This document shows positions 1 through 8,489 of a DNA stretch of 64,000 nt, piece after piece. Position numbers and translations under genes: made by a program. The notes under the pieces were generated by a model. That model saw only the letters and a program-made list of their open reading frames with translations. It did not search any database and had not been told where the DNA came from. The stretch is from Paenibacillus aceti (GTDB taxonomy: Bacteria; Bacillota; Bacilli; Paenibacillales; Paenibacillaceae). How positions within the stretch are numbered: position 1 is the stretch's first letter; each line of letters begins with the position of its first letter. The stretch lies in assembly GCF_003614185.1 (NCBI RefSeq), contig NZ_KZ987724.1, positions 3,810,107 to 3,874,106 on the forward strand, in the 5' to 3' direction.

Positions 1-474
1 AGCATCAATCAGGATTACGTCAAACTGTTCTCGCAGCGCTTCCAGTAAGCTGTTCATACTCTTGGAACCTAGCATCTCTGCCGGATTCGGAGGAATCGGT
101 CCTGCCGTCATTATATAGAGATTAGTAAGTTCAGACTCCTGAATAGCATCCTGCAATTCAACCTGATGTGATAGATATGATGAAAGACCATAGCGATTAG
201 TCAATTGGTAGGTGCGATGAACGGTAGGCTTACGCATATCCGCATCGATCAGGAGCACTTTGCGTTCATTCTGCGCGTAGGTGACTGCTAGATTCCCTAT
301 TACTGTGGATTTACCTTCTGCAGGCCCGGCAGAGGTTATCATAATAATCTGAGTCTTCTCATCTACCGATGAGAACTCTATATTCGTCCGCAATGCACGA
401 TAAGATTCCGAAATGGGGGAACGGGGATTGACCAAAGTGATCAAATGACGTTTACTACTTGGCTGCCGTGACAT
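1..474 (-). CDS. CpsD/CapB-type bacterial tyrosine kinase (3' end outside window)
   Basis: Partial: 158 codons are visible and the frame is still open at base 1. Cytoplasmic BY-kinase that autophosphorylates on tyrosine and, with its membrane adaptor, controls exopolysaccharide chain export. The visible part begins MSRQPSSKRHLITLVNPRSP and includes the family's SYRALRTNIEF segment. The P-loop GPAEGKST lies near residue 56, Walker A' LLIDADMRKP near residue 75, and Walker B FDVILID at the window edge. The tyrosine cluster and stop are not in the window. The ATG at 474 overlaps the last 20 bases of the adaptor gene at 455-1231, so the two are probably translationally coupled, as in Firmicutes where adaptor and kinase are separate proteins. 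Confidence 0.9.
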   Translation of the reverse strand, partial: MSRQPSSKRHLITLVNPRSPISESYRALRTNIEFSSVDEKTQIIMITSAGPAEGKSTVIGNLAVTYAQNERKVLLIDADMRKPTVHRTYQLTNRYGLSSYLSHQVELQDAIQESELTNLYIMTAGPIPPNPAEMLGSKSMNSLLEALREQFDVILIDA

Positions 475-1231
475 GGTTATTATCTCCCCTCTTCGTCATA
501 GATGCGGTTTGTGTTCGTGATGATTTATGCTGCAAATCTTCCTGACTGATTCGTGTAATCATAGCGAGTGTCGGGAGCTCCAGATAATCCTCCACGTCCT
601 CTTCTGACTTGATGGTATCATCCAGGTATTCCAGCAATAAGGAAAGTCCAAGCCCAATCATAAGCGAAACAACGAAGGCAATCGCCATATTCAGCATAAT
701 ATTGGGTTCCACAGGCTTCGGTCTTACCGGAGGATCCGTCTTGGCCATATTGAGAATGGATACGTTCTCTACATTAAAAATTTGCGGAATCTCCTGTTGG
801 AACACCTCCGACACGGCGTTGGCAATCTCTGCAGCTCTCACATAAGATGTATCACGGACAACCACAGTCATCACCTGAGTGTTATTAACAGAGCTAACAT
901 TAATCATTCGCGACAACTCTTCAGTATTCAACTGAAACTGGGGGTAATTCCTCACAACTTCATCTAATATCGCCGGTGTCTTGATGATTTCCTTGTAAGT
1001 ATTGATCAACTGAATATTCGTATTGATCTGGTTAAGATCTATTTGATTAGCTACAGATTGTGAAGGAGTCTGATTAACAACTATTTTCGTGGAAGCCTCA
1101 AATACGGGCTTCTTAATGAAGATGCTATACACCCCTACTAATAAACATATCAATACGACAACTAGGGCAATTAGCCAGATTCTCTTCAGAACAATCCGGA
1201 AATAATCCCTTAGATCTAATTCTCGTGGCAC
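455..1231 (-). CDS. Wzz/CpsC-type polysaccharide co-polymerase, kinase adaptor
   Basis: 258 aa, GTG start behind GGAGGG. Two membrane segments bracket an extracytoplasmic domain: one near residues 19-39 (IWLIALVVVLICLLVGVYSI) and one near 180-200 (after PPVRPKPVEPN, the proline-rich motif before TM2 in Wzz proteins). A cytoplasmic tail of about 55 residues (LEYLDDTIKSEEDVEDYLELP) matches the kinase-activating tail of YveK/CapA-type adaptors. By family it sets polysaccharide chain length and activates the BY-kinase, whose gene follows with a 20-base overlap. A terminator lies between it and the SLH gene upstream, so it may have its own promoter or depend on read-through. Confidence 0.9.
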   Translation of the reverse strand: MPRELDLRDYFRIVLKRIWLIALVVVLICLLVGVYSIFIKKPVFEASTKIVVNQTPSQSVANQIDLNQINTNIQLINTYKEIIKTPAILDEVVRNYPQFQLNTEELSRMINVSSVNNTQVMTVVVRDTSYVRAAEIANAVSEVFQQEIPQIFNVENVSILNMAKTDPPVRPKPVEPNIMLNMAIAFVVSLMIGLGLSLLLEYLDDTIKSEEDVEDYLELPTLAMITRISQEDLQHKSSRTQTASMTKRGDNNHVTAAK

Positions 1232-1260
1232 TTAAGTTCCCTCCAGCTTGTAATTAACAT

Positions 1261-1299
1261 AAAAACTTCCTCCTCCCAATCAACGTGAGAGGAGGAAGT
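1261..1299 (-). terminator. Rho-independent terminator of the SLH gene
   Basis: Perfect 11-bp inverted repeat (ACTTCCTCCTC with GAGGAGGAAGT, 13-base loop) followed on the minus strand by a T run. It lies 12 bases beyond the stop of the SLH gene at 1311-3329 and ahead of the Wzz-like gene. Confidence 0.85.
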
Positions 1300-1310
1300 C
1301 CTAGTCGGTC

Positions 1311-3329
1311 TTATTTATTCTCGAAATTCATGGTGCGATAGATCATTACTGCTGCTTCAGCGCGAGTTGCTTGGTTGTTCGGATTGAACTTACCACCGCT
1401 ACCAATCACCAGGTTATTGGAAGCTGCAAAGGCTACGCCACTCTTCAAGGAAGCTGCAATCTTGTCAGCATCACCGAATTGGGTCAACGCGCCGTCAACA
1501 TTCTCAACATCGCCCAATTGTTGGCTCACCTTCAACGCACGGGAGATCATAGTCGCCATTTCTGCGCGAGTGATCTTATCGTTCGGAGCGAACTTATCAG
1601 CGGAGCGTCCTTGGATAATGCCCAACCGTGCTGCAGTAGCTACATATGGTGCGTACCAAGCATCGCTGCTTACATCTGTGAAGGTTGCAGTATCGAAACT
1701 ATTCTCCATGTTCAGAGCGAGAATCAGCATTTTGGAGAACTCTGCACGAGTAACAGAATCCTTCGGAGCAAATACTCCATTGCCTCTTCCTTCAATAGCT
1801 CCCTTAGCAGCTACTACTTGGATTTGACGTCCTGCCCAAGCTTGAACACTGCTAATATCATTAAAGGTAACTTTATTCTCAACTACCGCAAAAGTAGCTA
1901 ATGTGCCTCTAGGCTCAACAATATGTTGTCCATCCAGCGTGCCGCCTTCAAACTTCAGGGAACTCTCTTCCACCTTCGCTACAGTAAGAAGTTCACGATC
2001 CACTGTTGCATCACGAAGTGGCAGACGAATGGTAATTGGCGAACGGAATTCATTCTTGATAACTCCATTAACCTCTAGTTCGAACTTAAGAACGTCCGAT
2101 GCCAGCTTAAGCTGACTGATGGAAGTTACTGCAGAATCTTCTTGCTTAGTAATAATGAGATTCAAGGAATCAGCGAATTGCGACAATGGCAATGTTACTG
2201 TTATTCCATTAACTACTACATTTACATTCGCGATACCAGCAGCTTTTGCCGCTTCTACAATATTCTTGGAAAGAGGTACAGAAATCGCAGCTGCATCTAC
2301 TGTTCCCAAATTAAGTGTCAGAGCCAAATCAGTCTTGCCATTAGCCAGAGACTTGATCTTATCAAGCTTCTTCAAGACATCTGCTTCATTCAACTCTAAT
2401 GTAGCTTTGCCATCAACGATCTTAACCAATTTGGAAACATCCATTTGGCTAAGGGATTCAGCTGTATCCTCTGTGGAAGGCTTCGTTACTGGTGCGCCAC
2501 CGCCGCTAGCAGCGCCGCTACCACCACCGCCAGGACCGTTATTACCACCAGTACCTGAATCCGTAAGGAAAGCTTGTCTGTAAGCACCAATTAGGGTCAA
2601 GGCTGCCATTTTGACAGTTTCATTATTAAGTTTACCTCTAACGTTATCTACTGTGTCTTTAATATCTTTCCTTGTAATCCCTAGTTCCTTAATCACATCT
2701 TCTAACGTATGGTTTCCTTTAACGTTTTTACTCAGCGCTTCATCTAAAAGTTTATCCCTCTCAACTTTATCCTGAAGAAGGGCTACTAACTGAATTTCGC
2801 TTTTCCCCTTTAGCGAGGTATTTAAATCATTTTGAAGATCGAACACAAATTTAACAATATCATCTACTGTTAAATCCTTTACTCCGCCTGCTTTCGCCAG
2901 TTTTTTGGCTGCGTCAATATAATCCTTATTATTGCGAATTTTTTCTAAGTCTTGATACTCAGGATCGTAAGTTAACGAACTAATGTCTTTATAAAGGTTG
3001 AGCAGAACCTCATCATCGACTCCTGCTGCTTTCGTTTTTGCCAAAATACTATCAAAAGCTTCTTTCAGATCTGCATCTGAAATCTTACTGATTTCATCTT
3101 TTAAATTAGATAACTTTTCCTTACCATTCTCTTGCGTCTCTATTCCTTTCTTCAACGCATCCAACTTTTCTTTCACTTTGTCAAAATTAGAATCCGCCGC
3201 CGCTGCAGAAGCAACAATGGCACCTACATGACTTCCATATGCCTTACTACTCAATGGAATCCCTGACAAAGTCGCAGCAATCATACTTACTGCTAATGTG
3301 GATACAACAACCTTCTTTCTAATTGTCAC
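1311..3329 (-). CDS. Secreted SLH-domain protein encoded inside the polysaccharide locus
   Basis: 672 aa, GTG start with GAGGTGA seven bases upstream. The signal peptide begins MTIRKKVVVSTLAVSMIAAT. The body starts with a Lys/Glu-rich helical region (about 40-260), then a Gly/Ser linker near 265-285 (GGNNGPGGGGSG), then an apparent beta-rich region. Three SLH repeats occupy about residues 495-670, each ending in the usual motif (VTRAEFSKML, ITRAEMATMI, ATRAEAAVMI). SLH domains bind pyruvylated secondary wall polymer, so this is a wall-anchored exoprotein. Its place between the tyrosine phosphatase gene (ends 3392) and the Wzz/kinase pair suggests a role in holding or organising the exported polysaccharide; that is inference. 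No enzymatic motif seen. Confidence 0.85.
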   Translation of the reverse strand: MTIRKKVVVSTLAVSMIAATLSGIPLSSKAYGSHVGAIVASAAAADSNFDKVKEKLDALKKGIETQENGKEKLSNLKDEISKISDADLKEAFDSILAKTKAAGVDDEVLLNLYKDISSLTYDPEYQDLEKIRNNKDYIDAAKKLAKAGGVKDLTVDDIVKFVFDLQNDLNTSLKGKSEIQLVALLQDKVERDKLLDEALSKNVKGNHTLEDVIKELGITRKDIKDTVDNVRGKLNNETVKMAALTLIGAYRQAFLTDSGTGGNNGPGGGGSGAASGGGAPVTKPSTEDTAESLSQMDVSKLVKIVDGKATLELNEADVLKKLDKIKSLANGKTDLALTLNLGTVDAAAISVPLSKNIVEAAKAAGIANVNVVVNGITVTLPLSQFADSLNLIITKQEDSAVTSISQLKLASDVLKFELEVNGVIKNEFRSPITIRLPLRDATVDRELLTVAKVEESSLKFEGGTLDGQHIVEPRGTLATFAVVENKVTFNDISSVQAWAGRQIQVVAAKGAIEGRGNGVFAPKDSVTRAEFSKMLILALNMENSFDTATFTDVSSDAWYAPYVATAARLGIIQGRSADKFAPNDKITRAEMATMISRALKVSQQLGDVENVDGALTQFGDADKIAASLKSGVAFAASNNLVIGSGGKFNPNNQATRAEAAVMIYRTMNFENK

Positions 3330-3391
3330 TCGTCATTCACCTCATATATGTAATAAATTTTAATAACTCACTATGTTAAAGTTAGAGAACT

Positions 3392-4174
3392 CTAACTAAA
3401 CACACTAAATAATCTGCTAAGCTTATTTCTTGTGCTCTTGTGTCCATCTTCGCTCAATAAAGCGATTGGAGCATCCATAATCACTTTCTCAGCGTTGTCT
3501 CTGAAATACTGTTCGATCTCAGAACCCAATTTATGTCCAATCATCTGGTAAGCCTTCGACAGACCAAAAGGGCGCCTAACAGTGTCATGTGCATCCGATG
3601 CAATCAGTTGAACCAAGTTTTTATGACATAAATCTAAAGATAATTTCTGAAGTTTCTTTCCAAATTCCCCTGTTAGCGACTGAGCAGTCAATTGACCCAG
3701 TGCCCCGTTATCTATCATATTCTGAAGAATCGTAGGATCATTTGCGATCTCAGCATTACGCTCCGGATGTGCAATTATGACTTGTAGTCCCATAAGCGAT
3801 AGCTCATAAATGAATTCTTCGACATAACTAGGTACTGAAGAGGATGGAAGCTCTAATAATAAGTATTTCGAATGATTCAGTGATTCCAGTTGTCCATTCT
3901 TCCAATCATCCAATAGATTGTCATAGACTCTTACTTCTTGCCCTGGTAGCACTTCCAAATTCATGTTCAAGTCATGAATCCGGGTATTAAACTCTACGAC
4001 ATACTTATTGATCTCGGGTGCTGTATTATTATATCTTCCATTAGCATGGTGAGGAGTAGCTACAATCTTCGTTATTCCATCTGCGATAGCTTGTTGAGCC
4101 ATCTCTATAGCTTCGTTCCAATCTGTCGCCCCGTCGTCTATAAAAGGAAGAATATGAGAGTGAATGTCGATCAT
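3392..4174 (-). CDS. CpsB/YwqE-type tyrosine-protein phosphatase (PHP fold)
   Basis: 260 aa. Start set at ATG 4174 because AGGAGG lies six bases upstream; a longer in-frame extension to 4219 has no such site. Metal-binding PHP motifs are present in order: MIDIHSHILPFIDDG at the N-terminus, VATPHH, VIIAHPERN and IASDAHDTVRRPFGL. This family is the manganese-dependent phosphatase that dephosphorylates BY-kinases of polysaccharide systems. It is first in the local order phosphatase, SLH protein, Wzz-like adaptor, kinase, the usual cps regulatory set interrupted by one gene. The stop lies within a short palindrome (3381-3396). Confidence 0.93.
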   Translation of the reverse strand: MIDIHSHILPFIDDGATDWNEAIEMAQQAIADGITKIVATPHHANGRYNNTAPEINKYVVEFNTRIHDLNMNLEVLPGQEVRVYDNLLDDWKNGQLESLNHSKYLLLELPSSSVPSYVEEFIYELSLMGLQVIIAHPERNAEIANDPTILQNMIDNGALGQLTAQSLTGEFGKKLQKLSLDLCHKNLVQLIASDAHDTVRRPFGLSKAYQMIGHKLGSEIEQYFRDNAEKVIMDAPIALLSEDGHKSTRNKLSRLFSVFS

Positions 4175-4379
4175 AGTTAGCCTCCTCTTCCCGACAAAAT
4201 CGGTCACAATATTTGCCATATGCTCTATGATATCAAGATCTTGCCAATTTTAAAAGAGAAATCATCTCTTTTTCTAAAAAAAACCTATATTTCCTCTTTG
4301 AAAGCCTTTTCTCTCACTTTTACATCATAATTTAACATATTTCTAGCCATTTGTTATATAAAATTTGGGGAATTGTCGA

Positions 4380-4422
4380 AAAAATGCAGACAAGACTGAT
4401 GATAGCTTCACCAGTCTTGCTC
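4380..4422 (-). terminator. Terminator-like hairpin after fliT
   Basis: On the minus strand CAAGACTG and CAGTCTTG pair with further pairing inside, and a T run follows after about five bases. It sits just beyond the fliT stop at 4428 and would end the flaG-fliD-fliS-fliT transcript. The distant T run lowers confidence. Confidence 0.6.
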
Positions 4423-4427
4423 CTCAT

Positions 4428-4766
4428 TCAGTTCCTTCTATCCATTAGAATACTATCTGACGCATACGCGGATTCGTAGGCACTGCGCTGTTGCTTCGCC
4501 TGGTCCCGCTGCATCAGCCAATTGGAAGCCTCTAATTTGAGTTCCTCCATCCGCTCCCGAATCATTGGATCGTATTCCAATATAGAAGCAAGCTTCTCTT
4601 GCTGAAATTGATTCAACGGCTCGCGAGAGGCACTGTCAACGATCTGATCAACGATGATCTGACGTTTCCCGACAAAATTCACAAGCTCCTCGGTCGACAG
4701 TTGACGCAGCGAACCAATAACGGACCGTGTTAACTGGTCCAACTCCACGATCAATTCATTCATCAT
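4428..4766 (-). CDS. fliT: FliT-like flagellar protein
   Basis: 112 aa, mostly helical and charged, with a conserved-looking C-terminal half (EYDPMIRERMEELKLEASNW). It begins seven bases after fliS in the order flaG-fliD-fliS-fliT. FliT proteins are small helical export chaperones for the filament cap FliD. Family similarity is low at this length, so position carries much of the call. Confidence 0.7.
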   Translation of the reverse strand: MMNELIVELDQLTRSVIGSLRQLSTEELVNFVGKRQIIVDQIVDSASREPLNQFQQEKLASILEYDPMIRERMEELKLEASNWLMQRDQAKQQRSAYESAYASDSILMDRRN

Positions 4767-4772
4767 ATTCTC

Positions 4773-5153
4773 CTAATTCCCGCTAGCGGCAACCATCTTG
4801 GCGGCCTGAGCCCAGGATTCCCGAAGCTCTAGCAGATACCCCAGCGCCTCTTCAGCAGGGCCTTCCTGCTTCTTAATATTAGCCTCAATCAGAAGATGGT
4901 TCATATACTCATAGAGCGCAGCCAATCCTTCAGAGACCTCGTAGCTACGGTCCAGAGTAGCCGTTAATTCAGATATAATAGCCTGCGCCTTATTCAATTG
5001 AGTATTGGTCTTATTGTGATCCTGCTCCTTGATCCCCTCGATGCCTCCCCGAACGAAGCGAATCGCTCCATCATACAGCATTAACAGCAGCTGTGAGGGC
5101 GTGGAGGTCTGTACAGAAGTCTTCTTGTACTTATCATATGGAGATGTAATCAT
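4773..5153 (-). CDS. fliS: Flagellar export chaperone FliS
   Basis: 126 aa, usual FliS length. The N-terminus MITSPYDKYKKTSVQTSTPS and the following LLLMLYDGAIRFVRGGIEGI segment are family hallmarks of the helical bundle that binds the flagellin C-terminus. FliS keeps flagellin unfolded in the cytoplasm until secretion. Lies 17 bases after fliD and before fliT, so it is co-transcribed with both. Confidence 0.95.
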   Translation of the reverse strand: MITSPYDKYKKTSVQTSTPSQLLLMLYDGAIRFVRGGIEGIKEQDHNKTNTQLNKAQAIISELTATLDRSYEVSEGLAALYEYMNHLLIEANIKKQEGPAEEALGYLLELRESWAQAAKMVAASGN

Positions 5154-5169
5154 TGTTCATTCACCTCTT

Positions 5170-6648
5170 CTATTGTCCAGAAAATGAGAGTAAACTCGCT
5201 GATTGAGAGTTAAACTTATTAATGGCAGTCTCCATAGACGCAAACTGTTTATAATAATTATTCTCCATAACTGTAAGTTTCTTGGTAAGGTCTGAGATCC
5301 GATTATTCAGATCCCTCAGTTCTTTCCCCATGGTACTCTGTTCATTTAACGAAACCGATACATCTGTACTATACTTTTGGGTACCTGCTTTGTCAGATAG
5401 TCGGGACAAGGTCACATTAAGACTATCATACATCTTGTCGAAAATCCCTTTGGATGATCCATCAGATGAGCCTACAAACAGTTCAAGGACCTGGTCTGGA
5501 TTCTCATCGATAGCTTTCAAAAACTTCTCCTCGTCCAGATAGAGTTTTCCATTCTCTGTATAAGGACCTGTAGTAATACCTACGGATGGCAGGCCAATGC
5601 TTGAATCCCCTAAAGTTACTGTAGAGGAGACAAGTATATTTCTCATGCTTCCTAATGCCTCGACTAGAATCTCATCGTTCCGCAGCAGACCACTCTTGGC
5701 CTTCTCTTCCCAACGTTTAATCTCATCCTCTTTCATTTCCTTCTTTTCCTCAGTGGAAAGAGGACGGAAGTCGCGATATTTCTGTTCGTTGGTTTTATCG
5801 TTTAATGCCTTTATCAGAGTATTATAATCCTCAATAAATGCCTTAACTGTCTCAAGCGCCTTTTGTCCGTCTGGCTTCGTAGTAATGTTGGCAGGATTTC
5901 CATCGGTAGTTCCCAGCAAATTGATCTGAACCCCATTAACCGTCAGCTGATTTGAGGTTGGAGTATACTTAGTACCATTGATCGTAAGCTCAGCAGTCTT
6001 ACCCGCTTTAGTATTGGCTGGATCAGCATTGAATGCCTTAGTAAGCAAAGTTCCATCAAATTGTACGGTATCATTTCCATATTCCTTCGACTTAATGATA
6101 ATCTTCTTTGAAGCTTCGTCAAAAGAGGCACTAATATTAGCAGCCACATCACCATTTAACTTCTTCAAAACATCCTGGATAGTATCCGACTTAGTGAATG
6201 TAAATGACTGTGTATAAGAACCATCACCTCGACTCACAGAAAAGGTAAACGTATCTTCAGCACTATTCAAATCTCCTAATCTAGTCCTTACAGAAGTTCC
6301 TGCACTTAAAGCCAAGGATTCCAAGCTAGTCTGTGTTGCAAGTGATTTAACCTCCACTTCCATAGGAACTTGATTAGCCGTGGTTGTAGCTTTAACGCTA
6401 ATAGCGTCCTTATTACCCGATACTGTAGAGCTAAATACATTCATCTCAGAAGCAGAGCGATACTTAGCACCTAACTTATTTTGGCGAAAATCGACAACAG
6501 CACTGTTTAATGTACGATAACTTTCTCTCTGCCATTCTAGTATTTGCTTATTCTGATTCAGTTTATCAAGAGGTGCCCGCTTAGCTGTCATTAATTGTTT
6601 TACTAAAGAATCGATATCCATACCTGTTGCTAATCCCGGAACTCTCAT
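5170..6648 (-). CDS. fliD: Flagellar hook-associated protein 2 (filament cap) FliD
   Basis: 492 aa. The N-terminal FliD domain starts MRVPGLATGMDIDSLVKQLM, and the C-terminal domain ends in a coiled coil (SLNEQSTMGKELRDLNNRIS, then LTKKLTVMENNYYKQFASME). FliD forms the pentameric cap at the filament tip that folds incoming flagellin. Starts 12 bases after flaG, within a sigma-D operon. Length is typical for Paenibacillaceae. Confidence 0.95.
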   Translation of the reverse strand: MRVPGLATGMDIDSLVKQLMTAKRAPLDKLNQNKQILEWQRESYRTLNSAVVDFRQNKLGAKYRSASEMNVFSSTVSGNKDAISVKATTTANQVPMEVEVKSLATQTSLESLALSAGTSVRTRLGDLNSAEDTFTFSVSRGDGSYTQSFTFTKSDTIQDVLKKLNGDVAANISASFDEASKKIIIKSKEYGNDTVQFDGTLLTKAFNADPANTKAGKTAELTINGTKYTPTSNQLTVNGVQINLLGTTDGNPANITTKPDGQKALETVKAFIEDYNTLIKALNDKTNEQKYRDFRPLSTEEKKEMKEDEIKRWEEKAKSGLLRNDEILVEALGSMRNILVSSTVTLGDSSIGLPSVGITTGPYTENGKLYLDEEKFLKAIDENPDQVLELFVGSSDGSSKGIFDKMYDSLNVTLSRLSDKAGTQKYSTDVSVSLNEQSTMGKELRDLNNRISDLTKKLTVMENNYYKQFASMETAINKFNSQSASLLSFSGQ

Positions 6649-6660
6649 ACTTTCCTCCCC

Positions 6661-7029
6661 CTATCTACGTTCGTCAATAATAAGTCCTGCAAATTCCATC
6701 ATTCTAGCAACTAACTCCAGAGTCTTTTCTGGAGGGATTTCACGAATAAGCTCTCCAGTCTCTTTATTTAGCACCTTCACCATGATAGAGTTTGTCTTCT
6801 CATGAACATTAACTTCAACCATTGTCTCAGGCCCCTGGAGCGCCTTGATTGCCCGATCTATGGAACGAACCATCTGCTGTTCACCAATGGTGACATAATC
6901 TCCCTGCTTCTCCATTTGTACAAGCTGCTTCTCATCATGGATGAACGATTTTGCTTCGATCTTAGGTGTCTGAGAATAAAGTCCATTCGAAGCTGCAGGA
7001 TTCCCACTGAAAGAAATTTGCAGATTCAC
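6661..7029 (-). CDS. flaG: FlaG family flagellar protein
   Basis: 122 aa. The C-terminal half carries the FlaG signature (VKVLNKETGELIREIPPEKT, then ELVARMMEFAGLIIDERR). FlaG proteins influence filament length; the exact mechanism is unsettled. The GTG start follows GAGGGTG. First gene of the operon behind the sigma-D promoter at 7067-7094, so expected only in cells with a completed hook. Confidence 0.92.
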   Translation of the reverse strand: MNLQISFSGNPAASNGLYSQTPKIEAKSFIHDEKQLVQMEKQGDYVTIGEQQMVRSIDRAIKALQGPETMVEVNVHEKTNSIMVKVLNKETGELIREIPPEKTLELVARMMEFAGLIIDERR

Positions 7030-7066
7030 GAATACACCCTCTTTCCGATATTCCTCATTGTTATAT

Positions 7067-7094
7067 TTATCGGTTTTCTAGCACATATAATTTA
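7067..7094 (-). promoter_or_regulatory. Sigma-D promoter of flaG-fliD-fliS-fliT
   Basis: Minus strand reads TAAA, 16 bases, ACCGATAA, against the sigma-D consensus TAAA-N15-GCCGATAT. It lies about 40 bases upstream of flaG and beyond the hag terminator, so the cap genes have their own late promoter. Confidence 0.8.
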
Positions 7095-7108
7095 GGCTTA
7101 GTCTATGT

Positions 7109-7143
7109 AAAAAAGAGCCCCGAGAAAATATTCTCGAGACTCT
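7109..7143 (-). terminator. Rho-independent terminator of hag
   Basis: Minus strand: GAGTCTCGAGA pairs with TCTCGGGGCTC (one or two wobble pairs) and is followed by TTTTTT. Lies 18 bases after the flagellin stop and ahead of the flaG promoter. Confidence 0.88.
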
Positions 7144-7160
7144 CCGTAGTAAATTTAAAA

Positions 7161-8339
7161 TTAACGAAGCAATTGCAATACGCCTTGTGGTTGTTGGTTA
7201 GCTTGAGCCAACATCGCTTGAGCTGCTTGAGTCAAGATGTTGTTCTTCGTGAAGTCTACCATTTCTTTCGCCATGTCTACGTCACGAATACGGGATTCAG
7301 CTGCAGACAGGTTTTCGGAAGTAGCGCCCAGGTTGTTAATAGTGTGTTCCAAACGGTTTTGGTTTGCACCTAGTTTAGAACGTTCTTCAGAAACTTTGTT
7401 TAGGGCGTTGTTGATGGTGGTGATGGCGGTATCAGCGGCTTTTTGGGTAGAGATATTTACACCAGTATCCTCGTCGACGTCGGTTGCCGCTGCTGCATTA
7501 GCTTTTACAGTAGTACCTGCAACTGCATTATCAATTACACCAGTCGTGGCAGAACCATCTGTAGTTACCTCAACCCCAATTTTCTTCAAAGCATCAATAA
7601 CATCTTGTTTCGTTGCAGTAATGTCACCAGGAGCATCAGGTCCAGTTTTTGGTGCACCCTGTGCTAAAGTAATAGTAATTTTCCCATCTTTGTCAATTGA
7701 AGCTGTTGTTTCTTTTATTTCAACTCCATCTTTAGTTTGTGGTGCGGCAATATCAATTTTAACCTCATCAGTGGATCTATTCGTCACAATAACCCCTAAA
7801 TCTGCAAGGGTTGTATCCTTTTTAAGACCGTTAACGCCTAATTCTTTATTACTCATATTACCAATGCTCAATTTAATACTTTGACCCGAGTTAGCACCAA
7901 TATGGAATGTTTTATCGTCAAATGTTCCATCCAATACCTTCATATTATTGAACTCAGTATCTGTAGAAATACGTTTGATTTCTTTGGAGAGTTCATCAAC
8001 TTCTGCTTGCAGTTTTTGACGGTCAACGCCTTCGTTAGTATCTGAGGAAGCTTGAACAGCCAATTCACGCATACGTTGCAGGATGCTGTGAGTTTCAGTC
8101 AATGCACCTTCAGCAGTTTGGATCAAAGAGATACCATCTTGAGCATTCTTGGAAGCCATGTCCAAACCGCGGATTTGGCCGCGCATTTTTTCGGAAATTG
8201 CCAGGCCCGCTGCGTCGTCACCTGCACGGTTGATACGAAGACCAGAAGACAATTTCTCCAGGTTCTTAGAAGAAGCGCCTGTATTAGCACCCAATTGACG
8301 GTGCGTGTTCAATGCAGCAATATTGTGGTTAATAATCAT
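7161..8339 (-). CDS. hag: Flagellin
   Basis: 392 aa. Conserved N-terminal D0/D1 (MIINHNIAALNTHRQLGANT; SSGLRINRAGDDAAGLAISE) and C-terminal D1/D0 (ENLSAAESRIRDVDMAKEMV; QAMLAQANQQPQGVLQLLR) flank a variable surface domain at about residues 165-300. Main subunit of the filament. Longer than the roughly 300-aa Bacillus subtilis Hag because the surface domain is present. Monocistronic: its own sigma-D promoter (8436-8463), a leader with a CsrA-type hairpin (8368-8381) and a terminator (7109-7143). Confidence 0.98.
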   Translation of the reverse strand: MIINHNIAALNTHRQLGANTGASSKNLEKLSSGLRINRAGDDAAGLAISEKMRGQIRGLDMASKNAQDGISLIQTAEGALTETHSILQRMRELAVQASSDTNEGVDRQKLQAEVDELSKEIKRISTDTEFNNMKVLDGTFDDKTFHIGANSGQSIKLSIGNMSNKELGVNGLKKDTTLADLGVIVTNRSTDEVKIDIAAPQTKDGVEIKETTASIDKDGKITITLAQGAPKTGPDAPGDITATKQDVIDALKKIGVEVTTDGSATTGVIDNAVAGTTVKANAAAATDVDEDTGVNISTQKAADTAITTINNALNKVSEERSKLGANQNRLEHTINNLGATSENLSAAESRIRDVDMAKEMVDFTKNNILTQAAQAMLAQANQQPQGVLQLLR

Positions 8340-8343
8340 TTGT

Positions 8344-8354
8344 ATTTCCTCCTT
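8344..8354 (-). promoter_or_regulatory. hag ribosome-binding site, candidate second CsrA site
   Basis: AAGGAGGAAAT lies just upstream of the flagellin ATG. It contains GGA, the core of CsrA sites. In Bacillus subtilis the second CsrA site overlaps the hag Shine-Dalgarno, and the arrangement here is the same. Confidence 0.6.
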
Positions 8355-8367
8355 GAAATTATTTATC

Positions 8368-8381
8368 CCACATCCATGTGG
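8368..8381 (-). promoter_or_regulatory. CsrA-binding hairpin in the hag leader
   Basis: CCACATGGATGTGG forms a five-base-pair stem with TGGA in the loop, the classic shape of a high-affinity CsrA site. It lies 13 bases upstream of the Shine-Dalgarno, and csrA and fliW are the next genes. Predicts translational repression of flagellin by CsrA, relieved by FliW. Confidence 0.7.
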
Positions 8382-8435
8382 TTCCGCCCGCTTCCGTTAA
8401 GGTCGGCCGCCCCTCCGAAATAGCGTCTAATACAT

Positions 8436-8463
8436 TTATCGTCAGAAGGAAGGCTTATGTTTA
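8436..8463 (-). promoter_or_regulatory. Sigma-D promoter of hag
   Basis: Minus strand reads TAAA, 16 bases, GACGATAA, close to the sigma-D consensus. The predicted start gives a leader of about 90 bases holding the CsrA-type hairpin. Confidence 0.78.
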
Positions 8464-8489
8464 GAGTTTTTAATTAAAATTACAAAAAA

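Noticed and set aside
2119-2583. Plus-strand frame opposite the SLH gene
   Set aside because: Shadow of the minus-strand gene; low-complexity tail reflects the glycine linker.
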